Source of the DNA: Pseudogymnoascus destructans | Taxonomy: Eukaryota > Ascomycota > Leotiomycetes > Thelebolales > Thelebolaceae | Length of the DNA stretch: 64,000 bases | Direction of reading: 5' to 3' | Assembly: GCF_001641265.1 (NCBI RefSeq) | Contig: NW_020167523.1 | Span: forward strand, 1-64,000 | Shown here: piece by piece, positions 20,176 through 31,559 of the stretch | Layout of the letters: every line of letters starts with the position of its first letter | How positions within the stretch are numbered: position 1 is the stretch's first letter | Position numbers and translations under genes: made by a program | Notes under the pieces: generated by a model | What the model was told of the DNA's origin: nothing | Seen by the model: only the letters and a program-made list of their open reading frames with translations | Database searches by the model: none

Positions 20176-23010
20176 ATGCAACTATATGTGGTCGCTAAAA
20201 TACAACAGCGACACCTCCGAGCAATGATTGACTCCGGAGCAACGGGCAACTTTATGACAAAGAAAGTAGCAGATACACAGGGCTTCAAAACAACAATGAA
20301 AGCCGAACCATACCCATTAATGGTCGTAGATGGAGAGCCCATCTCGACTAATGAAGGAATGGTGACCCACGAAACGGTCCCATTAGAAATGGTCATGCTA
20401 CACGGGCACAAGGAAACGATTCAGTTTGACATCGTGCACATGGACAACCATGCGTGCATCCTTGGTATGCCATGGCTCAAGAAACACAACCCCCAGATCG
20501 ACTGGTGGAACGAGAAAGTTGTGATGAGCCAGTGCGCGTGTGAACAACGGACGGACACGCGACAACGGGAGAAACCCTCCCAGGGCCGGAAGGAGTTATG
20601 TGCAACCTCCGAGCTCGATGACCTAGCCCAGGCATCCTCACCGACGAGTATACCGGTGGAGTACAAGGAATATGAGCAATTATTCCAGGAAGGCCCTAAG
20701 AACAAGGCGCTTCCTAAGCACCAACCATGGGATCACGAGATACCTTTGGAGAAAGACAAGAGTCCACCGTTCGGACCAATATATCAGCTATCAGAAAAAG
20801 AGCTAAAGGTACTCAAGGAGTACATTGATGATAACCTAGCAAAAGGATTCATCAAACCATCCACATCACCCGCAGGAAGTCCGGTGCTTTTCGTACCAAA
20901 GAAAGACGGCTCCCTACGGTTATGTGTGGACTATCGAGCGTTGAACAACATCACAATCAAGGACAGGTATGCCCTGCCGTTAATCAACGAACTACACGAT
21001 AGATTTCAAGGAGCAAAGATCTTCAGTAAGCTAGATCTGCGAGGAGCATACAACCTGATCCGAATCAAGGCTGGGGAAGAGTGGAAAACAGCATTCCGCA
21101 CCGCTATGGCCTATTCGAGTATTAAGTCATGCCCTTTGGGCTAACAAACGCACCCGCATCCATGCAATGACTGATGAATGATGCTTTGCATGAATACTTA
21201 GATATCTTTACCATTGTCTACTTAGACGATGTTCTGGTGTATTCAGCAACCAAGGAGGAGCATGTCAAGCATGTCAAACTCGTCCTGAAGAAACTAAAGG
21301 AGTACAGCTTACTCCTCAAACCAGAGAAGTGCGAGTTCCATAAAAACCAAGTCGAATTCTTGGGTTACATTATTGGAACGCACGGCATCAAGATGGACCA
21401 AGCAAAAGTAACGGCACTGTTGGAATGGCCAACACCGACCACGGTCAAGGAAGTACAAGCCTTCCTAGGCTTCGCCAACTTCTACCGAAGATTCATCTCG
21501 GGATATTCCAAGGTAGCTCAACCACTCACGGAGCTTACCAGAAAGGATCTCGAATTCAAATGGACGGACAAGGCAGAGGCTGCTTTCCAGGAACTTAAGA
21601 CGAAGTTCACGGAAGCACCTATCCTTGCTACATTTGACCCTGCAAAGAAGATCATCCTCGAAACGGACTCTTCTGACTTCGCAATTGGAGCATGTCTGAA
21701 TCAACCAGACGAGAACGGTAAGTTCAAACCAATCGCGTACTACTCTAGGTAACTGTCACCCGCGGAACTCAATTACGACATCCACGACAAGGAGCTACTG
21801 GCTATTGTCGTTGCCTTTGAGCAGTGGCGAGTATATCTTGAGGGATCCACCTACCCTGTGCAGGTATGGACGGATCACAAGAACCTCATATACTTCACCA
21901 CGACCAAGGTTTTAAACCGCAGACAAGTCCGCTGGGCAGAAACCCTCGCAGCCTACAACTTCACGATAACCTATCGCAAGGGCTCCGAGAATGCAAGAGC
22001 AGACGCTCTCAGCAGACGGACCGACTACGCCGGCCCAAAGAAAGAAAGACCTAGAGCAATTCTGAAGAAAACAGATGCAGGAATACAGTACAACGAGTTA
22101 CTAGCGACGATCTCAGTCATCGAAGATACAGAACTCGAGGAAAGACTCAAGAAAGCTTACGCAACAGATGAATGCGCCAAGCGAGTCTTGTCCAAAGTCG
22201 AAGGCGACTTCGCCATCGACGAACAAGGATTGATTCGATACAAAGGGTTAGTGTATGTCCCAAGTCAAATGAGACGCCCGCTGGTGCAAGAACAACACTC
22301 GTTACCAGCACACGGTCATCAGGGAGTAACACGAACCTTCGAACGAATCACCCGACACTACTACTTCCCAGGTATGAGGAAGCAGGTAGAGACAGTGGTA
22401 AGAGAGTGCGACATTTGCAGCAAGTCAAAATCCAATAGGCATCTGCCATACGGACAACTCAAGTCGACACCAGTACCAAAAGGAGCGTGGAAATCAATAG
22501 CTTTGGACTTCGTCGTCAAGCTTCCACCCTCCAAGGACCCGTTAACAGGAATAGAATATGACTCTATCCTCGTCATCACGGAAAGACTCACGAAATATGG
22601 GAAGTTTATACCATATCTAGAAGCTAGCGACGCCGAGGCGCTCGCATATACCTTCATTCGAGTCATATTAGCCGATCATGGGATGCCAGAAGAAATCATC
22701 TCAGATAGAGACAAGCTCTTTACTTCGAAATTCTGGAAATCATTGATGGCGCTACTGGGAACAAATCATAAGCTATCAACAACTTTTCATCCCCAGACAG
22801 ACGGCCAAACAGAAAGATTAAATCAGACCCTTGAACAGTACCTGCGAAGCTATGTCAATCATCAACAGGATAACTGGGTTCAGATCTTACCCATCGCATA
22901 GTTTGCATATAACAGCGCGATGACAGAAGCAACGAAAGTCTCACCGTTCTTTGCCAATTACGGCTACCAGCCAGAGGCATATAGGCAACCATAGTTGATG
23001 CTAGGAGAGA
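20176..23010 (+). pseudogene. Pol polyprotein of Gypsy element 2
   Basis: The aspartic protease has AMIDSGATGNF near the start. Reverse transcriptase has LRLCVDYRALNN, KIFSKLDLRGAYN and, after a frameshift near 21110, TIVYLDDVLVYS with the YxDD site intact. RNase H has ILETDSSDFAIG; integrase has an HHCC region (HGHQGVTRTF, CDICSKSK), ALDFVV, IISDRDKLF and QTERLNQTLE (the D, D, E set). In-frame stops occur at about 21167 (TGA), 21750 (TAA) and 22900 (TAG), the last where family members have a Glu before FAYN. It ends near 23010 without the C-terminal part. Confidence 0.9.
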
Positions 23011-23021
23011 AAATACACGTA

Positions 23022-23245
23022 GGGAGGGTAGTTCTACAGAGCGGGCTCAGCTACGTACTCGGCGTTGTGGCAACTGCAGCCAAACTGGTCATAATTCGCA
23101 GGTAGTTTGGGAGACGTCTGAAGATGGCGATTCTGAGTAGTTTTAATTGATTTAAGGCGTTGTAGTTGAATTGATTTATATAATATATAGGTGGTCAGTG
23201 GAAAGTGGCCGACTCTTGGGTGGCCGACTCGTTATACATGTACGT
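23022..23245 (+). pseudogene. pogo transposon 3' end fragment (pogo-3)
   Basis: Positions 23042-23140 encode TRRCGNCSQTGHNSQVVW, a decayed copy of the C-terminal zinc knuckle of the pogo transposase at 38640. The terminal repeat follows: two copies of GTGGCCGACTC and then TATACATGTACGT, ending at 23245 before TA. The outer bases match pogo-1 (ends at 38826), but the duplicated inner unit differs in sequence. Confidence 0.72.
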
Positions 23246-23844
23246 TATCTATAGTATTATTAATTTACTATTTTATATTATATATTGAAGTCAAGTCATG
23301 TGGTATCAGTCATGTGAAGCGTAGCGAGATCGTAGTCTAGATCCTAGATATAGAGATTTGAGAGAACGCCCTTATGGCTTCTCTCATCAACAAGATTAAG
23401 GATTACGATTACTCCCTACAGCCCCATCGTAATACTAAGCTTCCTACACCTCCACATTATATACTAACTTAGAAATAGGGAAATATGGCACCGCCATCAA
23501 AGTTTTCTGCTGTGATGGCACAGCCACAGGTACTAGAAGGCCCTCCTGATATTCCTTTGGCTGATTTCCAACAACTCAAAGGCTCTAGAAAGAGTCAAGC
23601 TTTAGCTGAAATGGCTCATCCTCGCGCTGTTGTCACCATTGCTGTTTGGTCTCGCTGTATGAAAGGCACTATAAAGCATGAGTTTGCTTGTTGCGCTGTC
23701 AACATCATTGTCCATCCTGATGGCCGCTGCACCAACTGTGCCCACTTTACAGGCATAGGATAGTGCTCTTTCCTTAGCAATGCTGCTTCTCATGTCGCGT
23801 CTCATGACACTGCTGCTAGTCGCTCTCATCAAGCAACTACATAG

Positions 23845-24216
23845 TGTAAGGATGTCTATCCCTCAGTGACGGAAAGGATCTGAGTCAGGCAGGTTACGGT
23901 CACATGATAAGAGTAAAGGCAGGTTAGCCGAGTCGGACCCGTTTCGGGTACTTGAGGAGATTGACCCAATGGGGGTTCCTCTCCCTCAGTGACGGAAGGT
24001 ATCTGAGTCGGACAAGTCACGGTCACGTGGTGAGGGTGAAGGCAGGTTAGCCGAGTCGGACCCGTTTCGGGTACTTAAGGAGATTGACCCAACGGGGGTT
24101 CCTCTCTTCATCTTTTTTGTATCCTTCGTAGTAGACCTATAGGATAGCATCCGTTTAGCCTCCAACTCGTACTATCATATGCTATTACTGTGAGCTGGGT
24201 GCCCTGTGTCCTTACA
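23845..24216 (+). repeat. Solo LTR, family B, with internal duplication
   Basis: Runs TGTAAGGATGTC to GTGTCCTTACA with exact CATAG duplications (23840-23844 and 24217-24221). A block of about 110 bp starting CCCTCAGTGACGGAA is present twice in tandem. Confidence 0.93.
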
Positions 24217-24373
24217 CATAGGTGCTGCCTCGCCAGTGTGGGGCCCAGCAAGTGTGAAAGACAAGAGAGAAGAAGGAGATGAGAGAGAAGGGGGAGATGA
24301 GAGAGAAGGGGGGGAGGTGGAGTGGGTCCTACAGAAGAGTATAGTAGCTAGGCAAACGAAGGCTGGAGCTGGT

Positions 24374-25620
24374 TGTAATGGTGGGTGCACCAGATGTGAG
24401 AATCTAGCCACCCAAGGAAGGGGATGATATTTACTAAGACAACACACTGTCTTAGGAAACAGAGCCAAAGGGTTGTAGCTTAGACTATTCCACAACGCAG
24501 CAATCAAGTGTATGATGTAGTGGAGTGGTTTAGACAAGTTGTACAAATGTTGAGTCTGAGAACTCAGGGATAAGTCAGAGGTTAGCACCTCACTGACTTT
24601 TCAGAAACAAAGAATAACAAGATAAATGCTTGGAAGCTTGTAAAAGATGTAGAAGTATGTGCTAGTCGATTTACTGTATTGTCTGCTTGCCCTTTCTTAA
24701 GGAAAGGGCAATCCTATTTATGCCAAAGGAGTGTAGTTCTCTCATTTTCCATGACTTTCCATGACTAACCAGGCTTGGTAAATGTATTAGAAATCAAGTG
24801 CGACCCACAACTAGCTTGCTAATCATGTAGTGAATGTAAGAGAATCCCATAGAACCATCTCTTGGGTTCCTAGCCTATAGGAAGTGAAAAGGAGGTCCAA
24901 GGTCAGAGTAATGAATCATAGAGGGTTGTAGAAGCTTTTGGAGCTATCGTTCATGTTCCTAGGCCTCTAGTTGGTAGAGATATGCCATGTGGTAGTATTG
25001 GCCCACCCCCTTAAGGAGGATATTTTCTTAATAACTTGTTCAATAAGTGTCCAAATGATATGCCGTGATGTATGTAGCATAAAACAGATTGTAAGGATAC
25101 AGGGCACCCAGCTCACAGTAATAGCATATGAGAGTGCGAGTCGGAGGCTAAACGGATGCTATCCTATAGGTCTACTACGAGTGATACAAAAAAGATGAAG
25201 GGGAACCCCGTTGAGTCTGTTTCCTTAAGTACCTGAAACGGGCCCGACTTGGTTGTCCCAACCCTAGCCCTGAACCTTCCACCGCAACAGGTCGGTATCG
25301 ACCCTGAACCCTACACCCTTACCGTCCCCCATGCCGTAACTCGCTATGTGCTCCTCTACTGGTTCGAAACCACACCGAGTCGGATTTCATGCTTGTAGTT
25401 ACCGTAACAGCTCTGAGGCAGGTTCTTCGAGTATCTAGGTAAGGAGGCATCTTTACACAGATGTAGTAGAAGAGTTTGCAGCAATCGTTGAGTAGTATTG
25501 CTCTTGTTGTTGGTGTGATAAGCCAAGATATGTATGGTGACTTGTAGGTTTGAGGATCAGATTTCTAAGTTTGCCCTTGAGTTTGATAGCAAACTGAGTG
25601 CAACGAATGTCAGTATGACA
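24374..25620. repeat. Solo LTR, family C, with a nested family-B LTR
   Basis: Runs TGTAATGGTGGGTGCACC to GTCAGTATGACA, flanked by exact CTGGT duplications (24369-24373 and 25621-25625). A family-B LTR (25090-25457) is nested in it. The transcription direction is unclear. Other copies are at 44033-44923 and 57739-58636. Confidence 0.9.
25090..25457 (-). repeat. Solo LTR, family B (long form), nested
   Basis: Runs TGTAAGGATACAGGG to GGCATCTTTACA on the plus strand, with exact CAGAT duplications (25085-25089 and 25458-25462). Minus orientation, inside the family-C LTR. Confidence 0.92.
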
Positions 25621-25956
25621 CTGGTGAGGGAGATAGAGTGTTATGTCACACTTATCGTGAGGCTGAGGATGAGTGGCTTCAGGCTGGGCGTCGCCGCCTT
25701 ATTGCTCGGGAGATTGCCTTAATCCTTTGGATTAGGCGTGATGTCCTTGGCACTGACGCTGGCTCATTAGATGACTTAGCTGAAGCCCTTCGTGGTTATG
25801 AGAGAGAGTCTCGAGTTGGGGATCCTGACCTCTTGGCTCCTATCCTTCCTAATGGGGATGATGATTTGTTCATCATTCCTCCAAGGTCAGCTCCTCGTGC
25901 TCGTCAGAGTGTAGAGGAGGTAGACTAGGATCAGAGACTGTTACGTAGAAGAAGTT

Positions 25957-26085
25957 TATAGTACTATAGTACTATTCAATGTAACAATTACAACTTATAA
26001 GTGAAATAGTAATAGTACTACGGTACTATTCAATGTAACAATTACAACTTATAAGTGAAATAGTAATAGTACTACTTATAGTACT
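25957..26085. repeat. Two-unit 54-bp tandem repeat
   Basis: The unit beginning ACTATTCAATGTAACAATTA occurs at 25971 and 26025 (54-bp spacing), with AATAGTACTA-type motifs around. AT-rich, with no coding potential seen. Confidence 0.75.
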
Positions 26086-26099
26086 ACTCATCATTATCA

Positions 26100-26250
26100 A
26101 TCCAAGAATGGATTGAAAGATTTAGCCATGACTTTAAACATTCTAAATGCTCAATAGTGTCAACCCCTAAACGATTTCTTCAATCTGTAATTGTAATCTT
26201 CGCTCCTGAGAATAAACGTTCAGGCTCAGCACTCATTGCAGTATTGATAA
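26100..26250 (-). pseudogene. hAT transposase C-terminal fragment (different lineage)
   Basis: Minus-strand reading contains AMSAEPERLFSGAKITITD, a stop, then RNRLGVDTIEHLECLKSW. This is the ERxFS dimerisation motif of hAT transposases, of a lineage other than the pieces at 1-152 and 17440. Confidence 0.75.
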
Positions 26251-26274
26251 GATATTAAGAGCCATCTTTTGGAG

Positions 26275-27430
26275 GTTTGGATATGCTATCCGCCGAGCCC
26301 CTTCCATCCACCAGCCCCAGCACGGACCAAAACCCAGCCAATTTTGGTGACGGTCCCCGCGGGCTGAGGAAGCATACGAAGAACTGCTCGGGGCGCTGTG
26401 GATTGCAATAGAGTACCTGGATTTTACGGAGACGCCTGAGGCACTGATGATTGCCATGCTACTTGGGCTTTATGAGGTTCATTTGTAGCGCATCCCACCA
26501 ATTGAATGGAGTAGCTAACCGGATATAGATGATAGTCGCTGGCGAATCCCACGCTGGTAACCACAACACACATGCCCGAGGCGTAGCCGCGATTCTAAAA
26601 ATCGAAAACTCGCCACTAGACTTATTTGGCGCCGTGCACTTCATCGGCTCCAGCCACCTATCAGTCAAAAAGGGAGTTCTCCAGGTAATCTCACAACCCA
26701 CCACTCCGCACCCCCTCTCAACTCTCCTCCACGACTTCAGCCCTCTCTACAACAAGGCCTACAACGTCCTTTCTTCTCCCACCCCCCCTACCACAGACCT
26801 CGCCATATTAAAAGCAGATGCCATATCCCTCTCCAACCAGTTCGCGCACTGGCAAGCTACACAACCTGATATTCTCAACCCTCACCTACTAGGCCACACT
26901 CCCGCGCTTTGTCATGGATCAGCTGCGCAAGCTGGGGCGTGGCCAGGGAGGGTAGACACTTAATTTAACCACTACATCTCAGGTGTGTGGAACACCTCGC
27001 GCGCTGCAAGACTGCTCGTCTTAGACCTTATTCTCGCCCTCTCCGACGCGCTCAACGACGGAGAAGACCACGCCCGCGAGCGCAGTGAGGCGGCACGACT
27101 AATCGAGGATAGAGTGGCGAGTATACCGTACCACCTGACTGATGACCTGAGGTCCTTTATTGACGGGGGAGTGGAGCCAGATTGAAGCTAGGGAGAGCGG
27201 TAGCTGGGCTACTGCTGATGCATCCTCTGTTTTTGACGTCGAGGGTGGGGACTGTTGGAGAGGAGATGCGGGAGTACTTGCAGGAGTGCTTGATGTGGAT
27301 TGCGATGAATATGGGGATTGGACAAGCGGCGAGATTTGCGAAGGTGAGAGGTCTTGATTTAGTTGGTTTCTGGTCTGGAGCGTCTGCTGAGGATGGAATT
27401 GCTGACATGGAGTGGGAGGCGACGTATTGA
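26275..27430 (+). pseudogene. Zn2Cys6-type regulator, C-terminal domain remnant
   Basis: Successive frames spell the C-terminal fungal-specific regulatory domain (Fungal_trans_2/DUF3468 type): EEAYEELLGALWIAIEYLDF, HTHARGVAAILKIENS, an intron-like gap, LSNQFAHWQATQPDIL, then WNTSRAARLLVLDLILALSD, ASIPYHLTDDLRSF and LLLMHPLFLTSR with LMWIAMNMGIGQA. A TAA interrupts the block just before FNHYISGVWNT (26958), and frames change near 26500 and 27180. The DNA-binding part is absent; the left side meets a hAT fragment. It lies downstream of the GH2 gene, on the opposite strand. Confidence 0.72.
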
Positions 27431-27583
27431 TACGCAGTATTTTGCGGATGGGTGCATGATTGTATGGACGGGGATGCTGGTTTAATTCAAGCACATGTTG
27501 CGGAATGTAAAGAAAGGTGTTCATCATTTTCATATCCAATAGTGCCCACTCTAAGAGCAGGAAGTTTCCCCTATCAACAAGTC

Positions 27584-30400
27584 CTACCACTTCACGGCCA
27601 CCGCCTCAACACCCTTGACATTAATCCCCGAAATATCAACCTTCCCCTGCCCACTCTTCGCCTCTCCAGCCGCCCAACTAACACTCAACACCACCTTTTC
27701 ACCCGGCCATAGCGTAACATAGTTATCTGACCACACCACTGGTAGGATATCCTCGCCCTTCCCATCCCTCAGCTCAAGGCGCACAAAATACGCCGCCACA
27801 GCCGCCTTATTCACCAGCGTGACGTCCACCTTCACCTTCCCATCCACCACAGCCGCCTTCCCTGACGAGGCGGTCAATTGCGCCGGCTTGATTGTCGCGA
27901 GTGACTTGTAACTCGCGAACTCCGTGACGGGGGTGTAGAACCAGTCCGAGCTTTTCCAGTCCAATTTATCCACCTTGGGCGAGAGCCAATACACGTTCCT
28001 GCTCAGCATTCTGCCTTCGGCATCACTCAGCACAAGGCGCAGGAAGGCAGCCTCCTTGAGAGTTGTTGCTTCTGGGATTGTCGCGACTTTCTGCGAGTGG
28101 TTGGGCGTTGTTGTCGTGTCCACCGAGCGCAAAACCAAGGTCTTGCCATCTTTGCTCAATAAGTCAACTTTAATGGTCCTTGACCCCTTCTTATCAATCG
28201 TGTGGTTAATAAGCCACACATCGCCCTTCGCGCTGCCATATCCGAACGCAACGTGCTCCGCCCTTCCGCCGACTTTCGCGCCGAAGTACGACCCAGCAGG
28301 CTTGAGATAGTAGTCGAACAGGTTCCAGTGGAGACTGGGCCAGGCGTTATTGAGCATCCAGTAGATGATACCCGTGGAGGGGCGGCTGGCACTCTGGAGC
28401 GCGGAGTAGCCTTCGAATTCGGCGCGCGTGGCTTCATAGTCCATGGCTTGGGCCTTGAGGAGGTAGTCATCGAGGGAGGTGGGGGCGCCGTAGCGGGCGT
28501 AAAGGGCGTCGTTGTAGATTTTGCGGTTGTAGAAGGAGGAGTCGATGGTTGACATGTGATAAAGACCTTTGTTGGGAGCGGTCCAGAGGTCGTTCATGTC
28601 GGACGCGGTGAGGAACTTTTTGAGGGAGGAGAGCTCGGGGGTGCCAACTCCGGAGCCAAGTTCGGATCCGAAACCAAAGGCGGCACCATATTGGCTGTCG
28701 TACCAGTAATTTGGGGGAACCCAGTCGTATGGGCCGTCTGTCGGGTTTAGTTAGTAGGAGAGGGGGTGAAATTTGGTAAGTAGATGTGAGGACATACCCA
28801 TCTTCATACCAGAGGAACCCAAGTTCTTTGGAAATCCTCTGAGAGACGCAGAAGCAATGATAGGAACATCCCAATCAAGCTCGTTCAGCTTGTTGACATA
28901 GATAGGCGATGCGCGCTCATCAGGCCAGAAGTCACTGCCCACAAGGAAACCGAGCAAGCTAGCATGACCTTGCATCATATACGCCTCATGCTCCATCTGA
29001 TTTTCCGCAGTAACATAATCAGCGTCAACCCATTTAATCCCATTCGCCTCATCGTTATAACTCCAACCCTCCCACTTATCACAGCACTCCCACCCAGCGA
29101 GCACCATGATACCCATGCGGTCGGCGATATCATAGAGCTCAGGGTGCTCCTGCTTTCCCTCGAGACGCACGGTATTCTGGCCCATATCGAGGATATACTC
29201 GAACTGCTGCACAAGCTTGGCTGGGTCGAAACGCAGGAACACCTCAGCGGAGTATCCGGCCCCGGTAACAAGAAAAGGGTTTCCGTTCACCGCAAAGGCA
29301 CGGTCTTCGTGGGAGTTGAGGGAGGAGGTCACATAGCGGACGCCGAACGTGCGTTGGGCAGCGCGGTCGGAGACCTCTGATCCGATATAGGCGGCAAGAT
29401 TGAGCGAATAGAGCGGTTGCGCACCCCATGTTTTCGGCCACCAGATCTGAGGGTTGTTGATCTTGGCTGTCAGTGTGACTGTCTTGCTTTCGTTGGCATT
29501 GAGAGTGTAAGAAGCGGAGACGGGAATTGTTGCGCCACTAGGTTCTGTGATTGAACCTTTAAGCGTCCCCTGGACCGATTTGGTCCCGCTGTTCTTGACG
29601 ACAATCTTGATAGTAGCTGTTACGCTGCTGACGGCTTTGCCTTTGTAGTCAGTCACAACGCGGGGCTTCAATAGTGACACTGGGCCGGTCTGTGATACAA
29701 AAACTTCACGCCAGACACCCGTCCCATTGTCCGGTGGGTATGGGTTCCAATCAACGTAACCTAGGGCAAAATCCTTGAGATAATTGGTTGGATATGCGCC
29801 GATTAGGACAGCGTTCTTTCCCTTCAGCAGATACTGGGTAATGTCGAATTTCTCGCCACCATACGCGCCCGTGAGAGTTTCCTTGGAGGCAAGCTGTTTC
29901 CCGTTCAGGTAGAGGTCTGCCTTAGAGGATATTCCGTGCGTCTCGAGGAAGTATCGCTGGTTAGTCGCCGGGTCGAAGGTGAGCTCTTCGCGGTAGAGCC
30001 AAGGTACGTCGAACTGGGAACGGTCTACCATAGTCTTCAAGTTCTCGGAAAAAAACAGATCTTTGTCATTGTAGACATTGTTCTCGAGGAGCCCGGCCTG
30101 TGTTGAGTCAACGGTATTCAATGTTGTTGATACGCCTGGGAGTATCTAGTTGCTGTCTACACATACCATGACAGTTCCACGGCTACCAACACGGTACCAG
30201 GAGCTCACGTCAAAGCCAGGCTGTGACACAGCAAGCATGTCACTGGAAGTCTTCGCCGTCGACTGCATATACCAGCCCTTAATGGCAGCAGCATCGCCGG
30301 CAGTCTTTACTAGAGGCCCATCATCGAGGCGAGCTGGTGAAGAAGTGACTACCTGAGCAATGGCAGCGACTACGCCAAGATATAGCGAGAGCATACGCAT
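27584..30400 (-). CDS. Secreted exo-beta-D-glucosaminidase, GH2
   Basis: Removes glucosamine units from the non-reducing end of chitosan oligomers (EC 3.2.1.165 type). Three exons (30400-30167, 30097-28798, 28737-27584) with 69- and 60-nt introns give an intact 895-residue protein, the family's usual length. The first ATG (30400) opens a signal peptide (MRMLSLYLGVVAAIAQVV). Jelly-roll and immunoglobulin-like domains precede a TIM barrel. The expected acid/base Asp is in VGSDFWPDE (about residue 467), and the nucleophile Glu in FGFGSELGSG (about 537). Their spacing of about 70 matches the bacterial CsxA enzyme. Next door, a divergent permease could import released amino sugars or other amines, but that link is only positional. 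Confidence 0.92.
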
Positions 30401-31559
30401 AATGCCTCGATTCAATGAAGAGCCGTTGTCGAGGAATTGGTTCCTTGTGTTGGGCTCGGTGCTTCCGCAATCCAGATGCCGCTCTGGGAATATTCTCTCC
30501 TTGTGCCATCAGGGTTACAGGTTGAACTTTATATTCGCGTTCGGCCATGACGACAATCGTCCCGTCCTAGAGCGGGGTGACCACTGGGTGTTTTGCCTGA
30601 CAGGCCCAGCTGGGACCCCCATGTTGAACTACTGTACTTATGTGCATACTGTAGTGCTTCAGCATGCCACCACCATACCATCAGAGTAGCATTGGGCATA
30701 ATTACAGGAAAAACAATGATGCTGCACTTCGGACGAAAAAATACAACAGCTTCTTGCATCTTTGACAATAGCGTGGCGGTTGACGTTGATATTCCATCCG
30801 TAGCTGTTGATCTGTTGATGTCCATGAATGACATTGGTGATTTTCCGTGATGTTTGTGGATAGTGGGGATAATTTTAGCGTCGTTGACGGATCTTACTAT
30901 AACCGTCTGTTAGCGTCGGGTAGCGTCCCTTTGAGCTCCAAGCTTAAACCTTGTCAGCACGGACCTTAGTTTCGCCGGCCTCCGCCTCACCGACTTTGCC
31001 GATACCTCTCGGAAATATCACCGAGGCATTGAGGTTCGCAGTTTCCTAATATGGATATGATATGCAAGTGATGATCATCGGTAAACATCTCCTTCGGTAT
31101 TCCCCTTAAACTTCGCCGCTATCAATGCCGACGTCAACGCCGAGAACCGGCCCCAGAGTTTGTTTGTGCTGCTCCTCCCCTCCTCACTGGACTCGACTCC
31201 AGATGCCGTGGCTCACGCGGTATCTCCTTCCTATAGGATTAAACTTCGTGGTATTATATTGTACGGTGCTCAAGTACTGTTCTCCTTTATCCCTCCCTAT
31301 CTCCATCCTTCTTCGGGTGCAGTGCCGGCCAGCAGCATGTTGCGCGCGTGCTCCCCCCTTGCGCCACGAGTCGCAAACGCGAAAAGCCCTACTATGTTTC
31401 ATTACCGAACCCAAGTCTTATCTTGGGAAACTACTCGGTGCGGGGAAGGCTTGATATCAAAATACGCTGATCCCTCCGTCTTGTCGCTTGGCCTTGTTAT
31501 AATATCTATTGGCAGAGCCATAGCTCTTGGATTCATTACCAACTAACAGCATAGCAAGC
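30401..31559. promoter_or_regulatory. Shared divergent promoter region, GH2 and permease
   Basis: 1.16 kb between the two divergent start codons. No gene is recognised within it. CTCCTTTATCCCTCCC-type pyrimidine tracts near 31280-31320 fit a core promoter for the permease. A stretch at 30880-31020 has repeated GCGTCG/GACGG motifs. Co-regulation of the two genes is possible but not shown by the sequence. Confidence 0.4.

Larger units (their letters stand above)
17700..23010 (+). mobile_element. Gypsy retrotransposon (element 2), 3' truncated
   Basis: Order is 5' LTR, gag with zinc knuckle, protease, reverse transcriptase, RNase H and integrase, that is Ty3/Gypsy order. The 3' end of pol and the 3' LTR are lost: the sequence breaks near 23010 into the end of a pogo element. 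Stops and frameshifts are scattered, so it is inactive. The left edge cuts a hAT fragment at 17699. Confidence 0.9.
23485..25928 (+). pseudogene. Cysteine-cluster gene, copy 2, split by two LTRs
   Basis: Starts MAPPSKFSAVMAQPQVLEGP. The first part has WSRCMKGTIKHEFACCAVN and HPDGRCTNCAHFTG, a CxxC...C cluster like copies 1 and 3. In-frame TAG codons occur near 23761 and 23841. A family-B LTR (23845-24216) interrupts it. A short acidic/charged piece follows (KDKREEGDEREGG), then a family-C LTR (24374-25620), and the gene resumes DRVLCHTYREAEDEWLQAG with a helix-rich end (IAREIALILWIRRDVLG, SLDDLAEALRGYERES) to a stop at 25926. Function unknown. Removing both insertions gives one continuous gene of the family, apart from the stops. 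Confidence 0.5.

Noticed and set aside
28964..29380. Plus-strand ORF of 138 codons opposite the GH2 gene
   Set aside because: It mirrors the strongly coding minus strand of a conserved enzyme; a shadow frame.
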